Shown here: one piece after another, positions 26,311 to 34,485 of the stretch | How the letters are laid out: every line of letters begins with the position of its first letter | How positions within the stretch are numbered: position 1 is the first letter of the stretch | Assembly (NCBI RefSeq): GCF_030068605.1 | Contig: NZ_JASJOU010000001.1 | Coordinates: 682,001-746,000, forward strand | Source of the DNA: Xanthocytophaga agilis | GTDB taxonomy: Bacteria; Bacteroidota; Bacteroidia; Cytophagales; 172606-1 | DNA length: 64,000 nt | Direction: 5' to 3' | Notes under the pieces: model-generated | Databases searched by the model: none | Told to the model about the DNA's origin: nothing | Seen by the model: the letters and a program-made list of their open reading frames with translations, nothing else | Translations under genes and position numbers: made by a program

Positions 26311-28476
26311 AATATTAAAATCTGCCTGTAAAACTAGCTTACCTTCTATCTCTTCTTCAGATCCGGGAGTTCTCAGACCTTTGATCTTACCTGTTTTTCC
26401 TTTTGACAACAGATCGTAGATATGTTTGTCAGTTAATTTCTTGCCTAACACTTCAAACGGTATCTTAAATCCGCACACTTTAAAGTTTCCACATCCATAT
26501 GCGCTATTACCCTTTTTCAGCAGATGTTCCTTGCATTTAGGGCATGTCAGAGCTTCAATGTTAATCTCTTCTTTGGGTTCTTTTGGCTTTTTCGGTTTGG
26601 CTTCTTTTTTTTCTGGTTCTTCTTCCTCGACAGGCGCTGGTGTAGGAGTTGCCGCAATGGCAATCTGTCGATATGCATTCCGTTTTACTTCATTGGTAAG
26701 GTCAATCACCATCTGGATCAGCTCTGCTTTAAACGTTTCCAGTTCATAGTCTCCTTTCTCAATCTGACGCAGTTTTTTTTCCCAGGTTCCTGTAAGCTCT
26801 GCACTTTTGAGAAGTTCGTTTTGAATTGTGTCAATCAGATCAATCCCCATTTGAGTTGCCAGCAGGGCTTTCTTTTTCTTCTCAACGTAATTACGTTTTA
26901 TCAGTGTTTCGATAATATTTGCCCGTGTAGAAGGTCTGCCTATGCCGTTTTCTTTTAGAAGATCACGCATTTCTTCGTTTTCTACTTGTTTACCTGCTGT
27001 TTCCATCCCCCGAAGCAATGTTGCTTCTGTATAGGGTTTGGGTGGTGAGGTCTTTCCCTGGTGAATTCTGGGAGTATGTGGACCCGACTCCCCAACAGTA
27101 AAGACAGGCATCACGCGTTCTTCCTCCTCCTTTTTTTCGTCTTTATCTTCTTCTTTCTTCTCCTCGTCTGTTTTCTTGGCCTTGGCTTCATTAGCGTATA
27201 CCTCTCGCCAGCCTGGTTCCAGAATTTGCTTTCCTGTAGCTTTGAATTCCACCTTACCCACCACACCCAATACAGTAGTATTTGAAATTTTACATTCCGG
27301 ATAGAATACGGCAATAAACCGACGTGCTATCAGGTCGTATACCCGTTTTTCATCTGGAATCAAACCAGTAGGGAGCACATCTGTAGGAATGATAGCATGG
27401 TGATCACTTACTTTGTTGTTATCAAAAACAGTTTTAAGTTTAGGGATTGGACTAAGTAATAAGGGTGCTACAAGTGCCTGATAATATTGCATGCTGCGTA
27501 AAATACCTTCTACTTTGGGATGCAGATCTTCAGACAGATAGGTGGTATCTACCCGTGGGTAGGTAACAAACTTTTTCTCATACAGATTTTGAACGTGTTT
27601 GAGTGTAATCTCCGCGGAGAAACCATATTTTTTGTTGGCTTCCACCTGAAGGGCTGTAAGGTCAAATAACCGGGGATTTCCTTCCTTACCTTCCTTTTTC
27701 TCAAAAGAAGTAACTGTAAAAATAGGATTAGCCTGTAGGTATTCAAGGCCTTTCTGTGCTCGTTCCTGATTGTAAATACGTTCAATAGTAGCTGTAAATT
27801 CTACTTCACGATACAGCGTTTTTAATTCCCAGTAATCTGCAGATTTAAAAGCATTAATCTCTTTTTGGCGCTGAACCAGCATGGCAAGGGTAGGGGTCTG
27901 TACCCGACCAATCGATAAAACAGCCTTGCCATTACCAAATTTGGTTGTGAACAAGCGTGTAGCATTAATACCTAATAGCCAGTCTCCAATAGCACGGGCA
28001 CTCCCGGCAGCATACAGATTATCAAACTGACTACTGTCTTTGAGATTGGCAAAGCCATCTTTAATAGCTTGTTCTGTCAGAGACGATATCCAAAGTCGTT
28101 TGACTGGAGCTTTGCATTTGGCTTTGTGTAGTACCCAGCGCTGTATCAATTCTCCTTCCTGACCGGCGTCACCACAGTTAATGACTTCTTCACAATCTTT
28201 AAGCAGGTTCTCAATGACACCAAACTGTTTCTGCACACCAGAGTTATCAATCAATTTAATTCCAAAGTTGGAAGGAATCATAGGCAGGGCTGATAGACGC
28301 CATGATTTCCATTCAGGTGTATAATCCTGGGGTTCTTTTAAGGTGCAGAAGTGTCCGAACGTCCAGGTTACCTGGTATCCGTTGCCTTCATAGTATCCGT
28401 CTTTGCGTTGCTTGGCTCCTATAACTTCTGCAATATCTTTTGCTACACTGGGTTTTTCTGCAATGCAAACTTTCAT
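26302..28476 (-). CDS. topB: DNA topoisomerase III (type IA)
   Basis: This 724-aa type IA topoisomerase has a TOPRIM domain starting MKVCIAEKPSVAKDIAEVIG (Glu7) with the acidic motif CGDAGQEGELIQRW (Asp103, Glu107), the RVQTPTLAML motif (about 191-200), and active-site Tyr306 in FVTYPRVDTTYLS. The domain-closing motif ENGIGRPSTRANIIETLI is also present. The C-terminus carries a four-Cys zinc-finger-like segment (CPKCKEHL...CGNFKVCGFKIPFEVLGKKLTDK). Two charged low-complexity linkers rich in Lys/Glu lie before YTEATLLRGMETAG and before the zinc finger. It relaxes or decatenates single-stranded DNA junctions. It is monocistronic. Bacteroidota often carry several topB-like copies, so this may not be the only one. 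Confidence 0.93.
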   Translation of the reverse strand: MKVCIAEKPSVAKDIAEVIGAKQRKDGYYEGNGYQVTWTFGHFCTLKEPQDYTPEWKSWRLSALPMIPSNFGIKLIDNSGVQKQFGVIENLLKDCEEVINCGDAGQEGELIQRWVLHKAKCKAPVKRLWISSLTEQAIKDGFANLKDSSQFDNLYAAGSARAIGDWLLGINATRLFTTKFGNGKAVLSIGRVQTPTLAMLVQRQKEINAFKSADYWELKTLYREVEFTATIERIYNQERAQKGLEYLQANPIFTVTSFEKKEGKEGNPRLFDLTALQVEANKKYGFSAEITLKHVQNLYEKKFVTYPRVDTTYLSEDLHPKVEGILRSMQYYQALVAPLLLSPIPKLKTVFDNNKVSDHHAIIPTDVLPTGLIPDEKRVYDLIARRFIAVFYPECKISNTTVLGVVGKVEFKATGKQILEPGWREVYANEAKAKKTDEEKKEEDKDEKKEEEERVMPVFTVGESGPHTPRIHQGKTSPPKPYTEATLLRGMETAGKQVENEEMRDLLKENGIGRPSTRANIIETLIKRNYVEKKKKALLATQMGIDLIDTIQNELLKSAELTGTWEKKLRQIEKGDYELETFKAELIQMVIDLTNEVKRNAYRQIAIAATPTPAPVEEEEPEKKEAKPKKPKEPKEEINIEALTCPKCKEHLLKKGNSAYGCGNFKVCGFKIPFEVLGKKLTDKHIYDLLSKGKTGKIKGLRTPGSEEEIEGKLVLQADFNIGL

Positions 28477-28596
28477 TCAATCAATGTGGTTTTTTCAACC
28501 TGGCAAAGGTCGCATTTTTTCAGGAAAAGGTGAAGGGGTGACTGAAATTAATCGATGGTATAAATAAGTTTATTGAGTTATGTCTAAACATAGGTT

Positions 28597-28633
28597 ACCA
28601 AATATCCCTAACTTTTGTTTAGAGATATTTGGT
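28597..28633 (-). terminator. Hairpin after the MBL-fold gene, weak terminator
   Basis: ACCAAATATC (28597-28606) pairs perfectly with GATATTTGGT (28624-28633), with possible inner pairing in the 17-nt loop. It starts 11 bases past the stop of the 28644-29627 gene, but no T tract follows. Confidence 0.4.
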
Positions 28634-28643
28634 CTTGATAAGC

Positions 28644-29627
28644 TTAATCTGGAAGGGCAAACCCTGTTTGTACCCATTCAAATCCTTTTCCTTTTTTGCG
28701 TACATGCCCTAATCCTGGCCAAGGTAAATGATAGGAAAACACCTGTTGTCGGCTCCTAGCAAGTTCTTCCAGTACGTTTTTACGGGTGGTTGCTGCAAGT
28801 CCAAAATCTGTGTCTCCATCAAATCCCCATTCCGGATGAGCAAATACCAGTACAGGAGAGTGTACCAGATCTGCTACATGTACAAGTTCTTGCCCCGCTG
28901 AAAATATTGTAGAGATTGTATGACCAGGAGTATGTCCAGGAGCAATTTTTAAAGTAAGGCAATTCAGTATTCGTGAACCATCTTCAAAAAGATGCAAATG
29001 AGGCTTTATTTTATCCAAAGTTTTTTTAGTCGTTTTTACAACCATAGTTTTCAATACCTCATCTTTCATTTTACTTTTGGAGAAGTCAGGACTTGGAGAT
29101 TGCCAGAATTCATATTCCAGTCGTGATAAATGGATGTTGGCTGATGGAAATGCTAGTTCTCCATTTTTACCCAACAGGCCTCCCATATGGTCCGGATGAC
29201 CATGTGTAATGACAATATCTGTAATCTGACTGGGCTGAATACCTGTTTTGGGCAGATTTCGCAATAACCATCCGGAAGAATCTCCCAAGATAGTACCACA
29301 GCCTGTATCCAGTAAAATAATCTTATCTCCAGACTTGATGATTAGTATATTCACACCTAAATCAGCACTATCTGGTAGAAAGTTTTCATCCAGTACCTGT
29401 TTTACCTGATTGGCTGGTACATCAGGGGCAAAGCTTGGTTGAACTTTTTTAAACAGAATATGTCCGTCTGTAACAACAAACAGTTCCAGTTTACCTAATG
29501 TAAAAGTATGAATACCATTGTTGACAGGTTGAGTAGCTTGTCTAATACCTGAGAATACAGAGGATACGGGTAAGGTTGCAGATAACCCCAGAAGGAGCCC
29601 TTTTTTGAGAATCGTTCTTCGGTTCAT
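28644..29627 (-). CDS. Exported MBL-fold metallo-hydrolase (327 aa)
   Basis: The N-terminus MNRRTILKKGLLLGLSATLPVSS resembles a twin-arginine signal (RR followed by a hydrophobic core). The metallo-beta-lactamase fold shows GVNILIIKSGDKIILLDTGCG (about 91-111), the metal motif THGHPDHMGG (141-150: His142, His144, Asp146, His147), a later LKIAPGHTPGHTISTI, and VHVADLVHSPVL with a metal Asp. This is the arrangement of lactonase/hydrolase-type MBL enzymes. It is divergent from an HxlR regulator at 29748, which probably controls it, suggesting a role in detoxifying or degrading a small electrophile or lactone. No terminator separates it cleanly from topB. Confidence 0.85.
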   Translation of the reverse strand: MNRRTILKKGLLLGLSATLPVSSVFSGIRQATQPVNNGIHTFTLGKLELFVVTDGHILFKKVQPSFAPDVPANQVKQVLDENFLPDSADLGVNILIIKSGDKIILLDTGCGTILGDSSGWLLRNLPKTGIQPSQITDIVITHGHPDHMGGLLGKNGELAFPSANIHLSRLEYEFWQSPSPDFSKSKMKDEVLKTMVVKTTKKTLDKIKPHLHLFEDGSRILNCLTLKIAPGHTPGHTISTIFSAGQELVHVADLVHSPVLVFAHPEWGFDGDTDFGLAATTRKNVLEELARSRQQVFSYHLPWPGLGHVRKKGKGFEWVQTGFALPD

Positions 29628-29693
29628 ATTCTTTTTGATTCAAAAGTATTTTCTTTGTATCCATTCGTCAAGTATGCACTTTTTGGGTACCTA

Positions 29694-29709
29694 CATACTA
29701 ATTGTATAC
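29694..29709. promoter_or_regulatory. Candidate HxlR operator between divergent genes
   Basis: CATACTAATTGTATAC contains the dyad ATAC-N5-GTAT. A second half site, AGTATG, lies at 29671-29676. HxlR-type regulators bind short TA-rich dyads of this kind near their own promoters. The 120-bp spacer also holds both promoters. Confidence 0.3.
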
Positions 29710-29747
29710 TATTGTTGAAAATCAGAATGATATTTTTTTGATTAATT

Positions 29748-30104
29748 ATGAAAGATTCCAAACGAGAGAGTATTTGTTCCGTTGATTATGGATTTCAACG
29801 CATTGGGGGTAAGTACAAGTGCCGGTTGATCTGGTATATTCATACACATGGAATTGTACGGTATGGTGTTTTGCGACGAATGGTAAAAGGCATTACACCT
29901 AAAATGCTGACACAGACATTACGAGAACTTGAGGAAGATAAACTGGTAATTCGGACAGTCTATCATGAAGTTCCACCTAAAGTAGAATATTCATTAACAC
30001 CAATAGCGGAAGAACTCATTCCATTTATCCAGCATGTAAAAGAATGGGCTGACAGACGTTTAGAAGAGTTAGATAAAGATATTGAACCTATCAGCTGTGA
30101 CTAA
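29748..30104 (+). CDS. HxlR family transcriptional regulator (118 aa)
   Basis: The protein is a single HxlR winged helix domain: CSVDYGFQRIGGKYKCRLIWYIHTHG (about 10-35), RYGVLRRMVKGITPKMLTQTLRELEEDKLVIRTVYHEVPPKVEYSLTPIAEEL (about 38-92), and a C-terminal dimerisation helix. The Cys at about residue 10 occupies the place of the redox-active Cys of YodB/HypR-type members, so thiol or quinone sensing is possible. It is divergent from the MBL-fold gene and convergent with the quinone oxidoreductase gene. The start at 29748 has no visible Shine-Dalgarno. Confidence 0.9.
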   Translation: MKDSKRESICSVDYGFQRIGGKYKCRLIWYIHTHGIVRYGVLRRMVKGITPKMLTQTLRELEEDKLVIRTVYHEVPPKVEYSLTPIAEELIPFIQHVKEWADRRLEELDKDIEPISCD

Positions 30105-30129
30105 GAAGCAGGAGAGAGGATTGTAAGAG

Positions 30130-30161
30130 GATAGTATTGATACTAGGGTATCAATACTATC
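30130..30161. terminator. Perfect 14-bp hairpin shared by convergent genes and overlapping a CDS end
   Basis: GATAGTATTGATAC (30130-30143) and its exact complement (30148-30161) flank a TAGG loop. The right arm and loop encode the last codons of the oxidoreductase at 30143-31102, whose stop codon (30143-30145) begins at the last base of the left arm and extends into the loop. T-rich tails are modest. Confidence 0.7.
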
Positions 30162-31102
30162 TTTCCTGTACTCTGTCTGCTCTCCAGAAACTCATGGGCT
30201 TTTTTACCCTCAGAGAGTTTAAAAAGTGTGGGTGTGGAGATTTGAACATGTTTATTTTGTAACCATGCAAACAACTGCTTGGCTCTTCGAAGGCGTTCTT
30301 CTTTAGAAGTCAGATAGTTCCATAAATCTCCACCAATAATGGTCTGAGATTTCGCGATGATGTTTAATGGATTTCCTATTTCCAGTTTGCCACCTGCCAA
30401 TCCAAAAAGCACTACTTTTCCCAATATTCGTGTCACCTGAAGGCTATCGTCCAGGGTGGTTCCTATACTGTCGTATACTACGTCCACACCTTGTGGAAAT
30501 AGGTTCAATATTTTGGTCTTCCAGTCTTCTGAGTAGAGAAAAGCTTGATCTGCACCCAATAAAAGTGAAATCTCCCGTTTGTTTTCTGATGAGGTCATTC
30601 CAATAACATTGGCACCTTGTAGTTTACAAACCTGGAGTAACCATTGACCAACTCCACCCGCAGAGGCATGAATCAAAACGGTTTCGCCTGCTTTTATCGG
30701 ATGGCTATCAGATGTCAAATACTGAGCAGTGAGTCCTTGCAACATACTTGCTGCTGCCGTTTCGAAACTCACATCTTCTGGTAGAGGAATAATATGATCT
30801 ACAGGGACAGCTACTAGCTCTGCATTGGCAAATGGAACATCGGCAAAGGCAACTCTGTCGCCTGTTTTATACTCAGGATGGTTATTGGCATCTACTATAA
30901 TTCCCGCCCCTTCATATCCATTGATATAGGGAGCTTGTCCCCGTAGAGGATATGTACCATTGCGACGCATCAGATCAGCAAAGTTCAGCCCGATGGCTTT
31001 CATTTCAACCAATACCTCATTGAATTTCGGACTGGGATTTGTAACTTCCTGATATACGAGAACATCGGAATTACCAAAAGTTGATAAGGTCAAAGCTTTC
31101 AT
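30143..31102 (-). CDS. Zinc-independent quinone oxidoreductase, MDR family (319 aa)
   Basis: This is a medium-chain dehydrogenase/reductase of the NADPH:quinone reductase type: N-terminal MKALTLSTFGNSDVLVYQEV, LNFADLMRRNGTYP, GYEGAGIIVDA, and the nucleotide-binding HASAGGVGQWLLQVCKLQGANVIG (about 143-166). No structural or catalytic zinc cysteines are present. Such enzymes reduce quinones or enones with NADPH in the cytoplasm. It lies 44 bp downstream of the PEP-mutase-like gene, so the two are probably co-transcribed, and near an HxlR regulator and MBL hydrolase. The end of the gene doubles as the terminator stem. Confidence 0.88.
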   Translation of the reverse strand: MKALTLSTFGNSDVLVYQEVTNPSPKFNEVLVEMKAIGLNFADLMRRNGTYPLRGQAPYINGYEGAGIIVDANNHPEYKTGDRVAFADVPFANAELVAVPVDHIIPLPEDVSFETAAASMLQGLTAQYLTSDSHPIKAGETVLIHASAGGVGQWLLQVCKLQGANVIGMTSSENKREISLLLGADQAFLYSEDWKTKILNLFPQGVDVVYDSIGTTLDDSLQVTRILGKVVLFGLAGGKLEIGNPLNIIAKSQTIIGGDLWNYLTSKEERLRRAKQLFAWLQNKHVQISTPTLFKLSEGKKAHEFLESRQSTGKIVLIP

Positions 31103-31146
31103 TATAACACAGTCAGTTGCTGATGTTTTATTTACCAGCCAGATTA

Positions 31147-31914
31147 TTAAAAAAGAATAGAAAAGGAGTTGTTTTGTTGTATAGAATGTATAGCTTCTTC
31201 TGCTCGCTTATGTATATACATTGCGGTAAAAGGTCCCATACTAACTCGTTTCACGCCTAGCTTTTGCAAATCTTCAAAGCTGGGTAGAGTTGGCATACAC
31301 ATCACATTAACAGGAAGTGTAGTAGCTTTTACTACTTCTGAGATATCATTTGATTGTGTAATACAGGGAACAAAAATTCCATTAGCTCCTGCTTCTTCAT
31401 AACTTTTTAATCGGGAAAGTGTTTCCTTTAGAGCTGTTTCCATATCCAGGAGAAAACCATCTGTACGAATATTGAGGAATACTTTCATATTATTCCGGTT
31501 CAGATGATTGGCAATTGTGGAAAGAGTTTTTTGAAACTCATGAATGGATTGCAATTGACGGGTAGTCCCTGGAATGGAATCTTCCAGATTTATACCGGCT
31601 ACGCCAATAGCATGGAGTTTGGTTATATTTTCAATTATACCATCAATCGTTCTGCTATATCCACCTTCCAGATCAACAGAAAAAGGGATTTTTACTGCCT
31701 CTGTGACTCTTTTTGCTATCAGAAAAAGTGTTTCAAATGGAATGTTTTCTCCATCTTCATAGCCAAATGTTTTAGCTATTGCCTGACTGGAAGTACCAAT
31801 TGCTTTATAGCCATTTGCTTCAAAGAGTAGTGCACTATGTACATCCCATATATTTCCTAAAAGAAGAGGTGTAGAATTTTGATGGAGTTGTGAAAATGTG
31901 TCAAATGAGTTCAT
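31147..31914 (-). CDS. Isocitrate lyase/PEP mutase superfamily protein (255 aa)
   Basis: The (beta/alpha)8 barrel of the ICL/PEPM superfamily is visible: PLLLGNIWDVHSALLFEANGYKAIGTSS (about 17-43), the metal-binding strand PFSVDLEGGY (about 79-88), GINLEDS (about 110-116), and FLNIRTDGFL, GIFVPCI and VNVMCMPTLP strands. The KKCGH catalytic loop of true isocitrate lyase is not seen, so it belongs with the PEP-mutase/oxaloacetate-hydrolase-like group. The precise C-C or C-P substrate is not predictable. It precedes the quinone oxidoreductase in a likely two-gene operon. Confidence 0.85.
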   Translation of the reverse strand: MNSFDTFSQLHQNSTPLLLGNIWDVHSALLFEANGYKAIGTSSQAIAKTFGYEDGENIPFETLFLIAKRVTEAVKIPFSVDLEGGYSRTIDGIIENITKLHAIGVAGINLEDSIPGTTRQLQSIHEFQKTLSTIANHLNRNNMKVFLNIRTDGFLLDMETALKETLSRLKSYEEAGANGIFVPCITQSNDISEVVKATTLPVNVMCMPTLPSFEDLQKLGVKRVSMGPFTAMYIHKRAEEAIHSIQQNNSFSILF

Positions 31915-32039
31915 AAAAACAGGTCTTTATTTTGAATTGATTTTTACAAAACTACAGTGGCTCGTATGCATAGAATTGTACAAATCGGAACTCCTGGTTT
32001 TTTCACTACATAGTAAAGTCTACAAAATATTTTATGGAT

Positions 32040-33035
32040 TCAATAAGCCGTTTGGAAAATGACATCCAACAATGAGCTGCTTCCTGTTGCATCACCTGGT
32101 AGCTGCCAGATCATAATGCCAGAAGCTTTTTGTTTGGCTAGCTTTGTTTTCCGTTTTATTGTGTTTCGGCCATTGTAATAGATAGTTCTCCCATCCGGCA
32201 TTTTCCACTCATCTTTTGTGTCTGATCCCGAAAAAGACGATTGAATTTCGCTATAGTTCATACTGATAGCAGTCATACCTTCACCGTATCCATAGCCATA
32301 AAATGGAACTCCCAATGTCATTTTTTCTTTGGCTATTCCTCTGGTTTTTCCAAAATAACTCAGATCTTCTTCTGCATGAGCATAGGTCGAATGAGGACCT
32401 GGTTTGTCCGGACTCCACGGACCTGTACGATCATAACTCATTATGTTGACAAAATCGTATTGGGCTAGTGCTTTGTCTGTTAGTTGGTCTTTGTAATAGA
32501 TTGCAATAGCAGCAGTGATGAGTTTGTTGTGTGTTCGTAAGGCAGTTGCCAGTTCGGTTACAAATGGCTCATAGTTTTCGTCCATATCTGCTCCTTCCAG
32601 ATCTACATCAATACCATCCAGTTGATAGGTAAGTATCAAAGACACTAGTTTCTGGATCAGTAGACTTCTATTAGGGGGAGCTAACAGATGTCGGTATTGA
32701 AGATGTATACTACCTCCTCCAATGGAAAATAGTACTTTAACTTTTTGAGCATGTGCCTGTTCAACAAAAGAGGATACTCCGGAAAAATCCTGTATAAAGT
32801 TTCCCAGTGAATCCGGATTGATAAACCAGAGGTTAATGTGGGTTAATTTATCAAAAGGGACCTGAAGATTTAATTTTCCTGATGTATCTGTTTTGTAGGT
32901 GGCTTGTAAAGGGTAGTACCCAATGATTTTGAAGGATGATTTTGTAACTGTTTTAGAATTTTGAGCCAGTAAAAAAGTATGAGGAAATACTAAAGAAACA
33001 ACTAATGGTAAGACAAGCAGGTGAATGAATTTCAT
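32040..33035 (-). CDS. Secreted glycoside hydrolase family 18 protein (331 aa)
   Basis: A Sec signal peptide (about 1-24, ending FLLAQ) precedes a GH18 barrel. The catalytic motif DGIDVDLEG lies at residues 140-148, so the DxxDxDxE signature is complete with Glu147 as proton donor. VKVLFSIGGGSI (about 99-110) is the preceding SxGG strand, and IMSYDRTGPW and MIWQLPGDA are the usual late strands. It should hydrolyse chitin-like or peptidoglycan-type beta-1,4 GlcNAc linkages, outside the cytoplasm. No carbohydrate-binding or sorting domain is fused. It is 125 bp upstream of the PEPM gene and may be a separate unit. Confidence 0.9.
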   Translation of the reverse strand: MKFIHLLVLPLVVSLVFPHTFLLAQNSKTVTKSSFKIIGYYPLQATYKTDTSGKLNLQVPFDKLTHINLWFINPDSLGNFIQDFSGVSSFVEQAHAQKVKVLFSIGGGSIHLQYRHLLAPPNRSLLIQKLVSLILTYQLDGIDVDLEGADMDENYEPFVTELATALRTHNKLITAAIAIYYKDQLTDKALAQYDFVNIMSYDRTGPWSPDKPGPHSTYAHAEEDLSYFGKTRGIAKEKMTLGVPFYGYGYGEGMTAISMNYSEIQSSFSGSDTKDEWKMPDGRTIYYNGRNTIKRKTKLAKQKASGIMIWQLPGDATGSSSLLDVIFQTAY

Positions 33036-33184
33036 GTATTGTTTGGTTGTAGATAATAAATGGGATTCAATAACTTAAGTAAAGTTAAAGGATGTAGTGA
33101 GAAGTATACTATTCCTCTTTATAAGATTTTTTGCAATAAGTCTAACCTGATAGGCTATTTAGCCAACAAAAGTATGATTTTCTA

Positions 33185-33192
33185 TATATTTG
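33185..33192 (+). promoter_or_regulatory. Possible Bacteroidota -7 box
   Basis: TATATTTG is an exact match to the TAnnTTTG -7 element, 61 bp before the start codon at 33254. No good TTTG -33 box is seen at the usual spacing, so the call is weak. Confidence 0.3.
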
Positions 33193-33253
33193 GCCCTTCG
33201 CTGCCTATAACAGCAAATCAAAACTATATATAACTTATTATTAACACAGATAC

Positions 33254-34348
33254 ATGAGTTTTCAGGAAAGCTTTTTGGGGGCAATAAATGAATCTATACG
33301 TCAGTATACTACCTTTTGGAGTTGGTTTCAAACACAGGAAATGATATTCTTTCAAGTTGTGAAGCAACGGGAGAATATAGAAACAGATTTTTTTGAAAAG
33401 CTTTCTGAACAGTTGAATGTTTTTAATGAGAGTCTCTATTTTGTTGTTGGAATGCCAGATGAGGATACAGTTGAACTAATATTTACAGCAGATGGAATAA
33501 TAAAAAATATTGTCTTTGTAGAAGAACTGGTTCAAAGTGCCCCTTTGATAAAAGGATGGAGGTTTACTGCATTGAAACCTGCTACAGATACCTCAAAGAT
33601 TAATATCAAAATGGAAGAATTTGATTTTAATGAGGAAAATATCGGCTTCTATGCCAATGAACATCCGGAACTTCCGGATGAGATTGATATAACTGTTGTG
33701 TATCCCGATTTTGCGGAAGAGGATCGTCAGATGGTGGTTAACGGGATTTATATCTTTCTGGATAATGTGTTAGGCGAGTTAAATTTTGCCTGTATTATAG
33801 ACCAGATAGATATTGTGAGGACACAGGAGGCTCAACAGGAGATTGTACCCATTTCTAAATTGAAAAGTTTTTTGGTCTGGAGAGAAAAAGAATTTGTTGA
33901 GAAATATGAAGGGGTAAGACGTAATACGGATAAAGACAACTATAGCATGTTGCAGGCCAAACTTGAAAATGGTAATATGTTATTGGCAGCTATCAATACA
34001 GACCTGTTGAAGTGGGATAGAAAGGCGTCTCATCCATGGATTATGAATGTTGAAATAGCCTATGATGGTTCAGAACTCAATGGTATGCCGGATGAGGATG
34101 CTTTTACACTAATGGAAGAGATTGAGGAAAATATTACAACCGAACTAAAAGATGCTGAAGGCTATCTGAATATTGGTAGACAAACAGCTGAAGGTACACG
34201 AAATATTTATTTTGCCTGCAAGGACTTCAGAAAGCCATCGAAAGTGTTACATGCTATTCAACAAGTCTATGCTGATCAGTCAGAGATGAGTTATGAAATT
34301 TACAAGGATAAATACTGGCAGTCATTTGAGCATTTTGTCAATGCCTGA
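33254..34348 (+). CDS. DUF695-type two-domain cytoplasmic protein (364 aa)
   Basis: No signal peptide or membrane segment is present. The N-terminal half (about 15-190) resembles the domain found in small immunity-like or housekeeping proteins: FWSWFQTQE at the start and LVQSAPLIKGWRFTALKPA near 85-105. The C-terminal half (about 215-362) matches the DUF695 pattern: MLQAKLENGNMLLAAINTDLLKWDRKASHPWIMNVEIAY, then GMPDEDAFTLMEEIEENI, and EGTRNIYFACKDF near the end. Function is unknown for both. The phrase GMPDED occurs in each half (about residues 74 and 281), suggesting an internal duplication. A bidirectional terminator at 34447-34477 ends it. Confidence 0.75.
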   Translation: MSFQESFLGAINESIRQYTTFWSWFQTQEMIFFQVVKQRENIETDFFEKLSEQLNVFNESLYFVVGMPDEDTVELIFTADGIIKNIVFVEELVQSAPLIKGWRFTALKPATDTSKINIKMEEFDFNEENIGFYANEHPELPDEIDITVVYPDFAEEDRQMVVNGIYIFLDNVLGELNFACIIDQIDIVRTQEAQQEIVPISKLKSFLVWREKEFVEKYEGVRRNTDKDNYSMLQAKLENGNMLLAAINTDLLKWDRKASHPWIMNVEIAYDGSELNGMPDEDAFTLMEEIEENITTELKDAEGYLNIGRQTAEGTRNIYFACKDFRKPSKVLHAIQQVYADQSEMSYEIYKDKYWQSFEHFVNA

Positions 34349-34446
34349 GATGTATACTGTAGAAAGAAAATATGTCGGCATTGTTTTTTTAGTATTCTAC
34401 GTGTCACATTACTGTGGCAGAATTTTGATCTCATACTTGTGTATAG

Positions 34447-34477
34447 AAACCCTGTATTCTTTGGATACAGGGTTTTT
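34447..34477. terminator. Bidirectional terminator
   Basis: A perfect 11-bp stem, AAACCCTGTAT (34447-34457) with ATACAGGGTTT (34465-34475), has a 7-nt loop and a T tract at 34473-34477 on the plus side. It separates the DUF695 gene from the convergent molybdopterin subunit gene. Confidence 0.8.
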
Positions 34478-34485
34478 GGTTATAG

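Noticed and set aside
26426-26958. Plus-strand frames opposite topB
   Set aside because: They are antisense shadows of a strongly supported gene and have biased composition from its Lys/Glu-rich linkers.
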